Assembly (NCBI GenBank): GCA_937923405.1
Contig: CALDUY010000005.1
Span: 124,001 to 188,000, forward strand
DNA length: 64,000 bases
Direction of reading: 5' to 3'
Origin: an uncultured Gemmataceae bacterium
Lineage (GTDB): Bacteria > Planctomycetota > Planctomycetia > Gemmatales > Gemmataceae
Shown here: one piece after another, positions 1-8,801 of the stretch
Layout: each line of letters starts with the position of its first letter
Position numbering within the stretch: position 1 is the first letter of the stretch
The notes under the pieces: model-generated
Database searches by the model: none
What the model saw: only the letters and a program-made list of their open reading frames with translations
Told to the model about the DNA's origin: nothing
Translations under genes and position numbers: made by a program

Positions 1-2
1 AC

Positions 3-863
3 TTGATCTACCTGGGTTGCCTGGTTTTTCTCGGTGGTTGTTCTTCCCCGTCTAAGGGCGGACTGAGCATCTTCCCATCCAGCAATGCGCTGTCGCATCC
101 AGCAGCGTGTCTGCGCAAACAGTCGTCCGCGCCGGAGTCGATCGGTCGGGAGTTGGATAAGCGCGTGGCCGAGCCATATCTCGTCGAACCCGGCGATGTA
201 CTTCTTGTACAGCCAGCTTCGCTGGAATCACCAGTGCGGCTACCCGGCGATCAGATAGTTTTGCCAGACGGAACGATCCAACTAGGCCGCTTCGGTCGGC
301 TTCAGGTCGCTGGCAAGACGGTCGAGCAGATCGAGTCGGAAGTCAACGAACAGATCCGGCGAGCTATTCCGGAGGCGGGGCACATTCTAGTTCGCTTGGC
401 CACGCGCGATAGCAAGGTCTTCTACGTTCTGGGGGAGGTGAACGCGCCCGGAGCGTTCCCGCTGCGTGGCCGCGAAACGGTGCTGGACGCCATCCTTGCC
501 GCTGGGGGGACGAACAGTTGCGCAGCTCGACAAAAAATCATTCTCACTCGACCCACTCCGCCGAACTCCTGTCGGATCGTCTTGCCCGTCGACTTGGTGG
601 CCATCATCCAAGAAGGCGACACCACGACGAACTATCAGATCCGCGCAGGTGATCGGATCTTCGTTCCAGCTAAATCACTTTGGGATGAACTCTGCGCGCC
701 GTTTGATCGTATTTGCGAAAAACCGGCTCTCTGCTGTGGCAGTTACGAGAACCAACCGACCACCTACACCGCTCCTACAGAGCCTCTCAAAGCGCCTCCC
801 ACTCCTGCAATCCTCCAACCAGTACCGCAGTCGACTACACCGACCCTAGTTCCGGCCAGATGA
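3..863 (+). CDS. Polysaccharide export lipoprotein, Wza-like (possibly 5'-partial)
   Basis: Probable outer-membrane polysaccharide export protein. The visible N-terminus is hydrophobic and ends in a lipobox-like LGGC (Cys about 13). It is followed by a Poly_export-type segment (EPGDVLLVQPASL, about residue 60) and a SLBB-like domain (FYVLGEVNAPGAFPLRG, about 135-155). The last 50 residues are proline-rich. The first in-frame start is a TTG at the very edge of the window, so the true start may lie outside. Export partners (a Wzc-like kinase or Wzx/Wzy) are not visible, but Pgm, Ugd and an epimerase elsewhere in the window could supply precursors. The family call rests on the Poly_export and SLBB motifs; the exported sugar is unknown. 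Confidence 0.8.
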   Translation: MIYLGCLVFLGGCSSPSKGGLSIFPSSNALSHPAACLRKQSSAPESIGRELDKRVAEPYLVEPGDVLLVQPASLESPVRLPGDQIVLPDGTIQLGRFGRLQVAGKTVEQIESEVNEQIRRAIPEAGHILVRLATRDSKVFYVLGEVNAPGAFPLRGRETVLDAILAAGGTNSCAARQKIILTRPTPPNSCRIVLPVDLVAIIQEGDTTTNYQIRAGDRIFVPAKSLWDELCAPFDRICEKPALCCGSYENQPTTYTAPTEPLKAPPTPAILQPVPQSTTPTLVPAR

Positions 864-972
864 AGTTTTTCGATTTTGCGAAATAAAATCTTCACTTTCG
901 ACTTGTCAACCTACCGCATTGGGCGACAATGGCCTGCGGATCGCCCAGATCTGCGCTAGGGAGCTCCCAGTC

Positions 973-1878
973 ATGCACCGTGTTCGTCGTGCTTACACTC
1001 TGTTTCAGCTACTTGTGCTTCTGGCTTTTCTGGCGTTGCTTCTAGGAATGATGATGCCCGCTACCTTACGGGTTCGAGCCGCGGCTACTCGCGTTGAATC
1101 GATGAACAACCTCAAGCAGCTCGGTATCGCCGTTCACAATCATGAATCCGCTTTCGGTCATCTTCCTCAAGGCCAAGATGCAAAAGGCTTCTCTGGTCTG
1201 GCTCACTTACTGCCCTATATGGAGCAGGAACGTGTCTATCGTGCGATCGACTTTAATCTCTCGGCAGACGACATGGCCAATGCAAAAGCGCGTGAGACAA
1301 GAATCAAGATATTTGAAAGCCCACAAGATGAAGTCGAACCATCTGACAGCAAGTCGGGACCGACTAGCTATTTCCTCGTTGCTGGATCGGGTTACGCCTT
1401 AAAGGACAACGACGGCATTTTTTTGCTCGACAAAAAACTCCGCTTCGGTGACATCCTGGATGGTACCAGCAATACGATGATGCTGCTGGAATCGTTGCGC
1501 GGCGATGGACAAAAGAAAGCAGTGACGGTAGCTCGTCAGCACGTTCAACTGAAGGAAGAAGACCTCAAAGGGTTGACCACGGACAGCGGCGTCAAGGATT
1601 TCGACGAGAATCGAAGCATCGTTGGCACACGCGGTGCCTCTTGGATGGAGGGGCGATTCCTGTCGTCGACCATCAACGTCACTCGTTCGCTAAACGACGC
1701 GAAGCCGGATGTCGATTGTGGCGGCAAGGGCGGACTCGCGGCACCTCGTTCGCTGCAACCCGGCACGTTGGTGGGACTGGCCGATAGCTCGGTGCGCTTC
1801 GTTGGCAAGTCGGTTAGTTTCGTCACTTGGAAGGCGATGGCCACGCGAGCTGGCGGTGAGGTCGTGATTTTAGATTAA
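973..1878 (+). CDS. DUF1559 prepilin-like protein, paralogue 1
   Basis: First of three tandem DUF1559 proteins (301 aa), a family greatly expanded in planctomycetes. It has a type IV pilin-like N-terminus (RRAYTLFQLLVLLAF) and a single hydrophobic helix, then a conserved globular region with NNLKQLGIAVHNH, a GTSNTMMLLESLRGDG block and a final ADSSVRF motif. The usual pilin Glu at mature position 5 is Gln here, and the residue before the Tyr is Ala rather than Gly, so processing by a prepilin peptidase is doubtful. I chose the ATG at 973 over an upstream TTG because it starts 4-5 codons before the pilin-like motif, as in the two neighbours. Function of the family is unknown; secretion or surface-structure roles have been proposed. 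Confidence 0.88.
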   Translation: MHRVRRAYTLFQLLVLLAFLALLLGMMMPATLRVRAAATRVESMNNLKQLGIAVHNHESAFGHLPQGQDAKGFSGLAHLLPYMEQERVYRAIDFNLSADDMANAKARETRIKIFESPQDEVEPSDSKSGPTSYFLVAGSGYALKDNDGIFLLDKKLRFGDILDGTSNTMMLLESLRGDGQKKAVTVARQHVQLKEEDLKGLTTDSGVKDFDENRSIVGTRGASWMEGRFLSSTINVTRSLNDAKPDVDCGGKGGLAAPRSLQPGTLVGLADSSVRFVGKSVSFVTWKAMATRAGGEVVILD

Positions 1879-1940
1879 GTGCATTTCCTTCAACAATACT
1901 CGCTCAGCAGGCATATACCCATCTCGAAAGGAGAACTCCC

Positions 1941-2849
1941 ATGAGACGGCCGCGCTCCGCGTACACTCTGTTTCAACTACTCGTGTTACTGGCGTTTCTC
2001 TTGCTGCTGATGGCCATGATGTTACCAGCGACGTTGCAGGTTCGCATCGCCGCTGCTCGCATGCAGTCCCAGAACAATCTCAAGCAAATCGGGCTAGCCA
2101 TGCACAACTATCACGACGTAAACAATGGCTTGCCCGCCGGAGTCGATGCCAACGGGTTCTCAGGCCTCGTCCCCATTCTGCCCTACATCGAGCAGGAACT
2201 ATTGTTGCGCAAAGTCGATCTGACAACTTCACCAGAAAATGCCGCCAATGACGATGCTCGAACGGCGATGATCAAAATCTACATGAGTCCGCTCGATGAA
2301 GCAGCTCTGCCCAGCGAGAAGCACGGACCAACCAGTTACTTCCTCGTTGCCGGTGCCAAGACTGATCTCGAACGGAATAACGGCATCTTTTTCAGCGGTT
2401 CGAAGTCTTCATTAAATCAAATCACTGATGGTACGAGCTACACGATCTGGTGTCTCGAATCGTTGCGCGGTGATGGGGGAACCAAGGCCGTCACCGTGGC
2501 ACGGCAGCATGTCGAGTTGAAGAAAGAAGCTCTCAAGGGCTTGCTAGACACTGCTGGAGTGGATGACTTCAACAACGACAAGAACATCTCAGGAAAGCGC
2601 GGAATGTCCTGGCTTTGCGGCAAGTTCCTCAGTTCCACGATGAGCATCAACCGATTGCCCAACGACTCGCGGCCCGATGTGGACTGCGGCGGCGCGGGCG
2701 GATATTCCGGCCCACGCTCGGAGCGCGGCGGTGTTACCTGTGGTTTCGCCGACGGCTCGGTCCGCTTTGCTACCAAATCACTCGATCTGGACACTTGGAA
2801 AGCGCTGGCTACTCGTGATGGCGGTGAAGTGGTGAACTTCGACTTTTAG
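1941..2849 (+). CDS. DUF1559 prepilin-like protein, paralogue 2
   Basis: Second of the three DUF1559 paralogues (302 aa), preceded by a clear GAAAGGAG ribosome site. Same plan as its neighbours: a basic start, SAYTLFQLLVLLAFLLLL, NNLKQIGLAMHNYHD, an NGFSGLVPILPYIEQ block, GTSYTIWCLESLRGDG, and a C-terminal FADGSVRFATKS. This paralogue keeps the usual DG before SVRF, which paralogue 1 has changed to DS. Mature position 5 is Gln, not Glu, as in the others. The 62-nt gap to paralogue 1 and the 54-nt gap to paralogue 3 suggest a co-transcribed array made by tandem duplication. Molecular role unknown. Confidence 0.9.
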   Translation: MRRPRSAYTLFQLLVLLAFLLLLMAMMLPATLQVRIAAARMQSQNNLKQIGLAMHNYHDVNNGLPAGVDANGFSGLVPILPYIEQELLLRKVDLTTSPENAANDDARTAMIKIYMSPLDEAALPSEKHGPTSYFLVAGAKTDLERNNGIFFSGSKSSLNQITDGTSYTIWCLESLRGDGGTKAVTVARQHVELKKEALKGLLDTAGVDDFNNDKNISGKRGMSWLCGKFLSSTMSINRLPNDSRPDVDCGGAGGYSGPRSERGGVTCGFADGSVRFATKSLDLDTWKALATRDGGEVVNFDF

Positions 2850-2903
2850 AGCAGTTCCAAGTTCCGCTGGATTGACCTAACAAGTCCACAAGAGAATACC
2901 ACC

Positions 2904-3815
2904 ATGAGACTTAAACGATCTGGATACACGCTATTTCAACTGCTTGTCCTTCTGGCGTTTCTACTGTTGCTGCTCGGCATGATGATGCCGGCGACCTTCC
3001 GCGTTCGCGAAGCGGCGAACCGGCTGCAGTCGCAGAATAACCTCAAACAACTCGGTTTAGCCGTACACAACTACCACGACACCAATGGGTTGATGAACAC
3101 CGGCGTCGATGCCAACGGTTTCTCAGGATTGGCTCAACTGCTGCCCTACATCGAGCAGGGCAACCTCTACCGGATGATCGATTTCACCACTTCGCCAGAC
3201 AATGCCGCCAACAAAGAGGTACGGAAAACTTGGATCAAAGTATTTCTCAGCCCACTGGATGAAGCAGCAGCCCCCGACGCAAACGCCGGTCCGACAAGCT
3301 ACTTCCTCATCGCAGGAACCAAATACGACTTGAAGGACAACGACGGCACCTTCTTCAAGGAATCTAAGCTGCGCCTACCCGCCAGTTTTCCAGATGGAAC
3401 CAGCAACACGATGATCCTGTTGGAGTCGCTTCGCGGAGATGGAGCAAAGAACGCCAGCAGTGTGCAACGTCAGCACGTCCTACTTAAGAAAGAGGATCTG
3501 AAAGGGCTAGTCGATAGCGCGGGGGTAAAAGACTTCGAGGAGGACAAAAGCATTGTTGGGACACGAGGCGCGTCCTGGCTCGATGGTCGATTCCTCAGTT
3601 CGACAATCACTATCACTCGGCCTGTGAACGATGCGCGCCCAGACGTGGACTGCGGCGGCGCGGGCGGGCTAGCTGGACCACGGACGAACATTAGCATCTT
3701 TAACGTGCTGATGTGTGACGGTTCCGTGCGAGCTGTCTCGAAATCGATCTCGTTCAAGACGCTGAAAGCGGCAACCACCACCGCAGGCGGCGAAGTTCTC
3801 GGCCCTGACTTCTGA
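2904..3815 (+). CDS. DUF1559 prepilin-like protein, paralogue 3
   Basis: Third DUF1559 paralogue (303 aa). It starts RSGYTLFQLLVLLAFLLLLL, the only one of the three with a Gly directly before the aromatic residue, so it is the best candidate for prepilin peptidase cleavage, although Glu5 is again Gln. NNLKQLGLAVHNYHD, the NGFSGLAQLLPYIEQ block, GTSNTMILLESLRGDG and a final CDGSVRAVSKS follow. A perfect stem-loop just downstream (3828-3858) would end the array. The family is recognised with confidence; its biochemical function is not known. Confidence 0.9.
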   Translation: MRLKRSGYTLFQLLVLLAFLLLLLGMMMPATFRVREAANRLQSQNNLKQLGLAVHNYHDTNGLMNTGVDANGFSGLAQLLPYIEQGNLYRMIDFTTSPDNAANKEVRKTWIKVFLSPLDEAAAPDANAGPTSYFLIAGTKYDLKDNDGTFFKESKLRLPASFPDGTSNTMILLESLRGDGAKNASSVQRQHVLLKKEDLKGLVDSAGVKDFEEDKSIVGTRGASWLDGRFLSSTITITRPVNDARPDVDCGGAGGLAGPRTNISIFNVLMCDGSVRAVSKSISFKTLKAATTTAGGEVLGPDF

Positions 3816-3827
3816 GTCAACAAAATC

Positions 3828-3858
3828 AGCCAGGGTGCCTTCATCCTGCACCCTGGCT
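3828..3858. terminator. Bidirectional terminator stem-loop between convergent genes
   Basis: A perfect 11-bp stem (AGCCAGGGTGC with its complement) closes a 9-nt loop. It lies 12 nt after the third DUF1559 stop and 22 nt beyond the stop of the minus-strand gene that ends at 3881. On the minus strand the stem is followed by GATTTTG, a short T-run, so it looks more like an intrinsic terminator in that direction. On the plus strand there is no T-run. Confidence 0.6.
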
Positions 3859-3880
3859 GGCACCTCCTTGAATTGCTTGT

Positions 3881-4516
3881 TCACATCTCGAACAGATTGA
3901 CCTGCCGTGGACTCAGTTTGAGGTAGGCTTGCTTCGTGGCTGGCAAAATCCGCATCCGCTCAGATTCCTTGGGCAGGAGTTGCGTCCCAGTGGGCGGCAT
4001 GACCATGACCTGCCAGTAAGAGTAAGTGACAAAACCTACCTCGACCGTGAACTCCTCGACGTTGAATCGGGTTGGTGTTCCCGTCTGAGCAGCTTGCTGT
4101 AGCCCTTCCAGGAGCTTCTGATTCGTGATCGCCTCATCAATCCGAGCGACTTCGACGGGATGATGTCGCCGTAGCTCTGCTCGAAGACTGGTTCGAAGGA
4201 CCATCAACTCCTCACGGGCAGGGTCTTCGGCTGCTTCGCAATTCGGCGCTTTGAGGGCCTCGACCAATCCGCGATGCTCCATCTGATCCATCTCGGTACC
4301 CAAGGCCACAACCAAAGCGCCTCGGGCCAGTTCTTTCTGCACGAGAATGGCGTTACTCTCGATCGCTGAGCGCCCGGTCGGATCGAGTTGTTGCTCGATC
4401 ACCGGAGGAACCACTGCCGGTTTCCCCGCACTCAAAGAGGCGAGGGCCAAGACTCCGGCCAGCGCCAGAATGATGAGCTTTAGCCAGAGATTCTCATTCC
4501 GACAAGCACACAACAT
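3881..4516 (-). CDS. Hypothetical protein with N-terminal membrane anchor
   Basis: Not recognised. The 211-residue protein begins MLCACRNENLWLKL and has one hydrophobic segment (about residues 11-30), consistent with a signal peptide or anchor. The rest is a soluble, charged region containing two Cys and a predicted helical stretch around HPVEVARIDEAITNQ. I chose the ATG at 4516 because GGAGG lies 8 nt upstream; a TTG 5 codons further upstream overlaps that ribosome site. It converges on the DUF1559 array and shares its terminator, and nothing in the context points to a function. Confidence 0.6.
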   Translation of the reverse strand: MLCACRNENLWLKLIILALAGVLALASLSAGKPAVVPPVIEQQLDPTGRSAIESNAILVQKELARGALVVALGTEMDQMEHRGLVEALKAPNCEAAEDPAREELMVLRTSLRAELRRHHPVEVARIDEAITNQKLLEGLQQAAQTGTPTRFNVEEFTVEVGFVTYSYWQVMVMPPTGTQLLPKESERMRILPATKQAYLKLSPRQVNLFEM

Positions 4517-4898
4517 GACTCGATCCTCCAAGAAGTGGTTCGGAGGGCTACCTAGTTGGAATCGTGCTTTCCTCTTTCACCTGTTTTGCTGTGAGTGGAT
4601 ATGGCAATCCCCATGCCAATGCCGACAGAGGGTGACTAACCCCCCATTTTTTCGAGTGTTGTCGATGATTTTGGCGTGGAGAAGAGCAGTCCAGTCGAGC
4701 GGATCCGCACACCTTTGAGTACGAGGGTGTGCCGTTCGGTTCATAACTTGTCGAAGGTATTAGAGCGCCCCTCAAGTATAGTGAAGCGGCAGCGGGGAAT
4801 GAAGCACTTTCGCAGGCTGAAGCCTGCGGCTACCTGTTAATCGGAACCGGTAGTCGCAGGCTTCAGCCTGCGATCCGTTTCACCTTTTGTAACGCGAG
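4517..4898. other. Intergenic region holding one dispersed repeat
   Basis: 382 nt between two minus-strand genes. The right third (4763-4896) is repeat copy 1. The rest is unremarkable apart from a C-run followed by a T-run (about 4639-4650). No tRNA, small ORF with a good ribosome site or riboswitch was seen. The promoter for the gene starting at 4516 must lie here, but no convincing -35/-10 pair was found. Confidence 0.6.
4763..4896 (+). repeat. Dispersed palindromic intergenic repeat, copy 1
   Basis: About 134 bp that aligns along its length with 24714-24847, 31401-31552 (inverted) and 55048-55176. It runs from GAGCGCCCCTCAAG through two inner palindromes (GCAGGCTGAAGCCTGC at 4812 and GCAGGCTTCAGCCTGC at 4856) to TTCACCTTTTGTAACGCG. 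The 23-nt arms 4812-4834 and 4849-4871 are inverted copies of each other with one mismatch, so the unit can fold into a long hairpin with a 14-nt loop. It ends 2 nt from the stop codon of the minus-strand gene at 4899. Confidence 0.85.
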
Positions 4899-5981
4899 CT
4901 AGTCTCGGACTAATACCGAGGTTAACTCGGGAACATATTTCCCGCCCTTAGGAACCACACGAAAGATCGTTTCCTCGATCTTGTCCTCATCGAACGGCCT
5001 ACGCAGCACGCCAACAACATAGTTCCGCTCTAGTTCAAAGAGTCGATCCTCGATCGCTTTGGGCATGAAGGCCACAAACTCGTTGGGAATTTCCGGCAAT
5101 TGCAGCCGCAATGCCGCCAGGATGTCTCTCACGGAATTGGGCTTATCATCGATCCAGTAAATCGCATTAAATTGAGCGACATCCTTGACCACGGCCTGCT
5201 CACCGGGGATGAGCTTCTCGACGACGTAAAAGTCGGGATTTCGTCGATCGCCAAGAGGAAAAGCGAGTTTAGCCCCCAGACCGCGGAGTTGGCTAAGGTA
5301 CTCCTCGCCCGAGGCAGCCGTGAAGCGCATGTGCCAACGAAGCATACGCTTTTCGCGTTTGCTCAGAGCCATTTTGCCTTCGCCGCGCCCCGAGCCAACG
5401 CCGGTTCCCTGTCCGGTGCCCTGGCCCCCGCCCCCGCCGGAGCCGCCTTTTCCACGGCTGGGGTTAAGATTGTCGCTGAGCTTACGGCGCACGCCATCGG
5501 TCAGTCGGGCAAAAGCTTTGGTCGATTCGCTGTTGCTCTCTTGAATAAACCGGGCGGCCTCATTGTCGAACGTCTCGGCGATCTGGGCTTTCTCTACCGG
5601 GTTCAACGCCGGACGTCGCGGCTCCTCTTGTAGCTCAGGAGGGAGAACCTCAGCACTTTCGCCAACGTCTTCGACGCGACCGCCCAGGCCACGGGTTCCT
5701 GTGCCACCGCCATCCTTGGGGCCGCCGCCTCCGCCGGAGCTGAGGTCGAGTCGCACTGGAGAGACGGGCAGTTCATGAGCAGGTTTGACGAACAACGCGG
5801 AGAAATAAACCGCCATCAGAATCAACCCACCAATACTCAGGGCATGCAAGATGATAGACCCCGCTGCCGAGAGCGGAGCTTCTCCATGGGGGGAGTAGCG
5901 CTTCCAGAACCGCTCCTCGGGAGGCGACTTGGTCGCGGAATCCTTTTTCTTGGGCGTCTGTTGAGCGGGAGCAGTGGACAT
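4899..5981 (-). CDS. Glycine-rich single-pass membrane protein, unknown function
   Basis: 360 aa. A charged cytoplasmic N-terminus (about residues 1-38) is followed by one transmembrane helix (about 40-66), then a glycine-rich linker (SSGGGGGPKDGGGTGTRG), a helical region, a second glycine linker (about 180-200) and a conserved-looking C-terminal domain of about 150 residues. The layout (N-terminal anchor, long flexible linker, C-terminal domain) resembles TonB-type or energy-transfer periplasmic proteins, but no TonB motif is present and no ExbB/ExbD neighbours are visible. Start ATG at 5981. Function not assigned. Confidence 0.65.
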   Translation of the reverse strand: MSTAPAQQTPKKKDSATKSPPEERFWKRYSPHGEAPLSAAGSIILHALSIGGLILMAVYFSALFVKPAHELPVSPVRLDLSSGGGGGPKDGGGTGTRGLGGRVEDVGESAEVLPPELQEEPRRPALNPVEKAQIAETFDNEAARFIQESNSESTKAFARLTDGVRRKLSDNLNPSRGKGGSGGGGGQGTGQGTGVGSGRGEGKMALSKREKRMLRWHMRFTAASGEEYLSQLRGLGAKLAFPLGDRRNPDFYVVEKLIPGEQAVVKDVAQFNAIYWIDDKPNSVRDILAALRLQLPEIPNEFVAFMPKAIEDRLFELERNYVVGVLRRPFDEDKIEETIFRVVPKGGKYVPELTSVLVRD

Positions 5982-6293
5982 GATTCAGGCTCCATAGGAC
6001 TGGATCAGCGACTTGCTCAGTATCTCATACACGACCATCAATGACAAGTGTTCCGACGTCGTTGGTCGTACACATCGAAAATAGCATACCAGCTACACAG
6101 TTGATAGCGTCTGTGAGCTTAGGTTCTCCTCTGCCCCAGTGGGGAGAGCGGTTAGGGTTTCCCCCTCATCCCCAGCCCTTCTCCCCACCAGGGAAGGAGA
6201 AGGCAGAAAGAACCCCTCCGAACGTACCAACTTACCCTAGTAGTTAGTAACGGAGGAAAGAGGATTTCCTTCCTCGATGCCGATTCCACAAGA
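5982..6293. other. Intergenic region with GC-rich short inverted repeats
   Basis: 312 nt between two minus-strand genes. It contains an 8-bp stem (CCTTCTCC at 6177-6184 and GGAGAAGG at 6196-6203) and a smaller CCCCAGTGGGG palindrome near 6134. The text around it (CCCTCATCCCCAGCCCTTCT) reads like the short C/T-rich intergenic repeats I associate with planctomycete genomes, but no second copy occurs in this window. The stem could act as a weak terminator after the minus-strand gene ending at 6294. No coding sequence seen. Confidence 0.45.
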
Positions 6294-8204
6294 TCAGCCG
6301 CGCCATTGTACCAGACCTTCCAGAGCGTAAAACTCCGGTAAACCGAGTAAATCGTAAGTCTTGGCGGTCTTGCGATTGCGATCTTCAGCTCGTTGCCAGA
6401 ACTCGCGCTGATCTGTCCCGCCTGGGAACATCGCTCGATCCTTCTGGGATTGATGGCGGAAGATCGCCTGCTTCTTCTTCTCGACGTCCTCGGGACTGAG
6501 AGGGACTACTCGTTCGATCTCGTGCGGCTCCCATTCTTCCCAGGCTCCGCGATAGAGCCAAACTTCAAAATGCAGTCCGCGGGAACGAACAATGCGAACC
6601 GCCTCGAAAATAGCCTCGGCACACATCCGATGCGTTCCGTGTGGATCGGACATTTCGCCGGCAACGTAGATTTGCGACGGTTGGAGTTTTTCCAGCAGTT
6701 TCACCGTATCCTGAATGTCTTCCGGATGCAGCGGAGCCTTGGCAATGGTTCCGGTGCGATAGAATCGCAGATCCATAAATTCGAGTTGCTCTGGAGGAAC
6801 GCCACACGCCAGAGCAGCCGCCGTGGCCTCTGTCTTACGAATCAGTCCCTTGATCTTGAGCAGATCTTCCGAGTCCGGTTCGCCCGGACGTTTCTGATCC
6901 AGGAAAGTGAGTACACGATCGCGAACTCGTTCCGATTGTTCTCGGTCGATGTCGAACAGATCGTTAAATTGCACGACGAAGTCGGCAAAGCGTCGAGCGT
7001 CGTGATCGAAGACTGCGATGTTGCCACTCGTTTGGTAGGCGATGTGGACCTTGTGGCCCTGCTCGACGAGCCGGATCAGCGTTCCACCCATGCTAATGAC
7101 ATCGTCATCAGGATGCGGACTGAAGATCAACACAGTGGAGGGAGTCGTCCCAGCAGGCGTGTTACAAATCGTGCCCATCATCTCGTTGAAGACGTGCCTT
7201 CCTAGTCTGCTTGCCGGACCGTGTTCGCGCAATAGCTCGCACAGTTCATTCTCTCGGTAATCGTCGTCCGAAAGTTTGAGCAGGCCCTTTTCCAGTTTCA
7301 AACTCAACCAGATGACGGCTTTGCGAATCAGCTGCGGAGTCCAGGAAACCGGACCAATCGTCCAGGGATGCTTGAAAGCGGCTAATTCACTAGCCGCTGC
7401 CGCATCGAGCAGGAACGTGGCATCGGTATGCTGTTGCAGATAACTGGCACTAACCGCGTCAGTGATCGGTCCCTCGACGGCGCGTTGCACGATGCGGGCC
7501 TTGTGTTCGCCGAACGCCATCAGGACGATTTTCTTGGCGTCGAGGATCGTGCCAACTCCCATGGTGATCGCTTGATGGGGAACATTCTCCTCGCCGAAGA
7601 AAGAACTAGCAGCGTCGCGACGAGTCACCGGATCGAGCGTAATCAGACGTGTGCGGCTGTGTTTGGTCGACCCCGGCTCGTTAAAGCCCACATGCCCGGT
7701 GCGACCGATACCGAGCACCAACAGATCTAGTCCGCCAGCTCGACGGATTTTCTGCTCATAGCGCATGCACCAGTCTTCTACTTCCGAAGGCTGGATGGTC
7801 CCATCGGGAATATGAATGTTGCTTGGTAGAATGTTGACGTGCTGAAAAAACGTTTCCTGCATCCACCGACGGTAGCTGTGCAGATCATTCGGATCCATCG
7901 GGTAGTATTCGTCGAGATTGAAGGTAATGACACGAGAGAAATCCAAGCCTTGCTCTTTATGCAGGCGAATCAACTCGCGGTACAACCCAACAGGGGTGGA
8001 TCCGGTAGGCAAGCCTAGAACAGTGGGTCGCCCGGCGGAGTTGTTCTGACGGATCAGGCTCTCGATCATCAGTGCGACATGACGCGCGGCCTGACTACTA
8101 GTTGGGAATACAAGAGTGGGTACTTTGGTATTTGGAACGTAGTGCGACGACATCGGAGAAAAATCCTTCGCGTAGGGTTCAAATGCTATCCTACGATGGG
8201 ACAT
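6294..8204 (-). CDS. NagB-like deaminase/isomerase fused to PIG-L (LmbE) deacetylase
   Basis: Two-domain amino-sugar enzyme. The N-terminal half (about residues 30-290) is a glucosamine-6-phosphate deaminase fold with GLPTGSTPVGLY, FNLDEYYPMD and GIGRTGHVGFNEPGS. The C-terminal half (about 365-620) is a PIG-L/LmbE zinc deacetylase with the HPDDD metal motif (SPHPDDDVISMGGT) and a second His motif (DPHGTHRMC). The fusion could deacetylate GlcNAc-6-P and then convert GlcN-6-P to fructose-6-P, but that coupling is inference. In E. coli NagB the residue before Gly-His is the catalytic Asp141; here it is Thr (RTGH), so the deaminase chemistry may differ. An in-frame ATG at 8153 with GAAGGA 10 nt upstream is an alternative, possibly better, start. 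Usually annotated as glucosamine-6-phosphate deaminase. Confidence 0.85.
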   Translation of the reverse strand: MSHRRIAFEPYAKDFSPMSSHYVPNTKVPTLVFPTSSQAARHVALMIESLIRQNNSAGRPTVLGLPTGSTPVGLYRELIRLHKEQGLDFSRVITFNLDEYYPMDPNDLHSYRRWMQETFFQHVNILPSNIHIPDGTIQPSEVEDWCMRYEQKIRRAGGLDLLVLGIGRTGHVGFNEPGSTKHSRTRLITLDPVTRRDAASSFFGEENVPHQAITMGVGTILDAKKIVLMAFGEHKARIVQRAVEGPITDAVSASYLQQHTDATFLLDAAAASELAAFKHPWTIGPVSWTPQLIRKAVIWLSLKLEKGLLKLSDDDYRENELCELLREHGPASRLGRHVFNEMMGTICNTPAGTTPSTVLIFSPHPDDDVISMGGTLIRLVEQGHKVHIAYQTSGNIAVFDHDARRFADFVVQFNDLFDIDREQSERVRDRVLTFLDQKRPGEPDSEDLLKIKGLIRKTEATAAALACGVPPEQLEFMDLRFYRTGTIAKAPLHPEDIQDTVKLLEKLQPSQIYVAGEMSDPHGTHRMCAEAIFEAVRIVRSRGLHFEVWLYRGAWEEWEPHEIERVVPLSPEDVEKKKQAIFRHQSQKDRAMFPGGTDQREFWQRAEDRNRKTAKTYDLLGLPEFYALEGLVQWRG

Positions 8205-8280
8205 CGCACTGGAAAGAGTCCGGGCGAGGAGTGATCCCCTCGCCCATCAAACTTTCATCTGGAGTGAACCATTTCATCCA

Positions 8281-8610
8281 TCAGGGAATGATGACTCGCT
8301 TCTTGAAGGGTCGAGCCTTTATACCAGCCTTCCAGAGCTTGCCCTTATTCTTGGCCACGATGCCCGCGCCGCGAGCAGCGGAACGAGCCATCCAGGCGAC
8401 CCGACGTCCTGGTTTGACAGCGCGACCGACAGCTACCGCTGCTCGCCCCGCTGGACGCGCTAGCCGTAGTGCGCCACGCACCGGCCCGGCATGGGAAACT
8501 AGCGAGGCACTCTCGGCGTTTAGCACCGTGGTCGCGTCGGCGGCTCGCAGCATACTCATCGGCATCAATCCGAAGAGTGCGGCCAGCGTCCATTTCATGG
8601 CTTGTGACAT
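8281..8610 (-). CDS. Small basic secreted protein, unknown function
   Basis: 109 aa: a signal peptide (MKWTLAALFGLMPMSMLRAA with likely cleavage after AA) followed by a short, very Arg/Lys- and Ala-rich mature part with no recognised domain. The ATG at 8610 is preceded by AAGGAG at 9 nt, and the signal peptide starts there, so I prefer it to starts further upstream. The basic mature region might bind nucleic acid or an acidic polymer, but this is only inferred from charge. Divergent from thiSG. A GGGCGAGG/CCTCGCCC stem (8222-8245) follows its stop codon and could terminate it. Confidence 0.55.
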   Translation of the reverse strand: MSQAMKWTLAALFGLMPMSMLRAADATTVLNAESASLVSHAGPVRGALRLARPAGRAAVAVGRAVKPGRRVAWMARSAARGAGIVAKNKGKLWKAGIKARPFKKRVIIP

Positions 8611-8710
8611 CCAGCGGATCTCCTTCTGTTCGGTATGATTTCGATCCGAAATCTTCTTCCTCTTCTCTGAGTGTGCCAACAACTCCAAAGTTGGACTAAC
8701 TCCTTGACCT

Positions 8711-8716
8711 ATTATA
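8711..8716 (-). promoter_or_regulatory. Candidate -10 element for the small basic protein gene
   Basis: On the minus strand this reads TATAAT, a perfect -10 hexamer, about 100 nt upstream of the ATG at 8610. No good -35 hexamer stands 16-18 nt further upstream, so the promoter call is weak. It lies in the 191-nt divergent region shared with thiSG. Confidence 0.3.
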
Positions 8717-8801
8717 CCCCCATCGACTTGGAACTGTTCTGCTCTCGTGAAGTCTGGGTAATTCGCTAGAATGACAGCGGTGAACGATCGGCCCTTGGCG
8801 A

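Noticed and set aside
8689..8801. TPP riboswitch upstream of thiSG
   Set aside because: None of the conserved TPP-riboswitch blocks (CTGAGA-type and the following helix) was found in the 113 nt before the gene.
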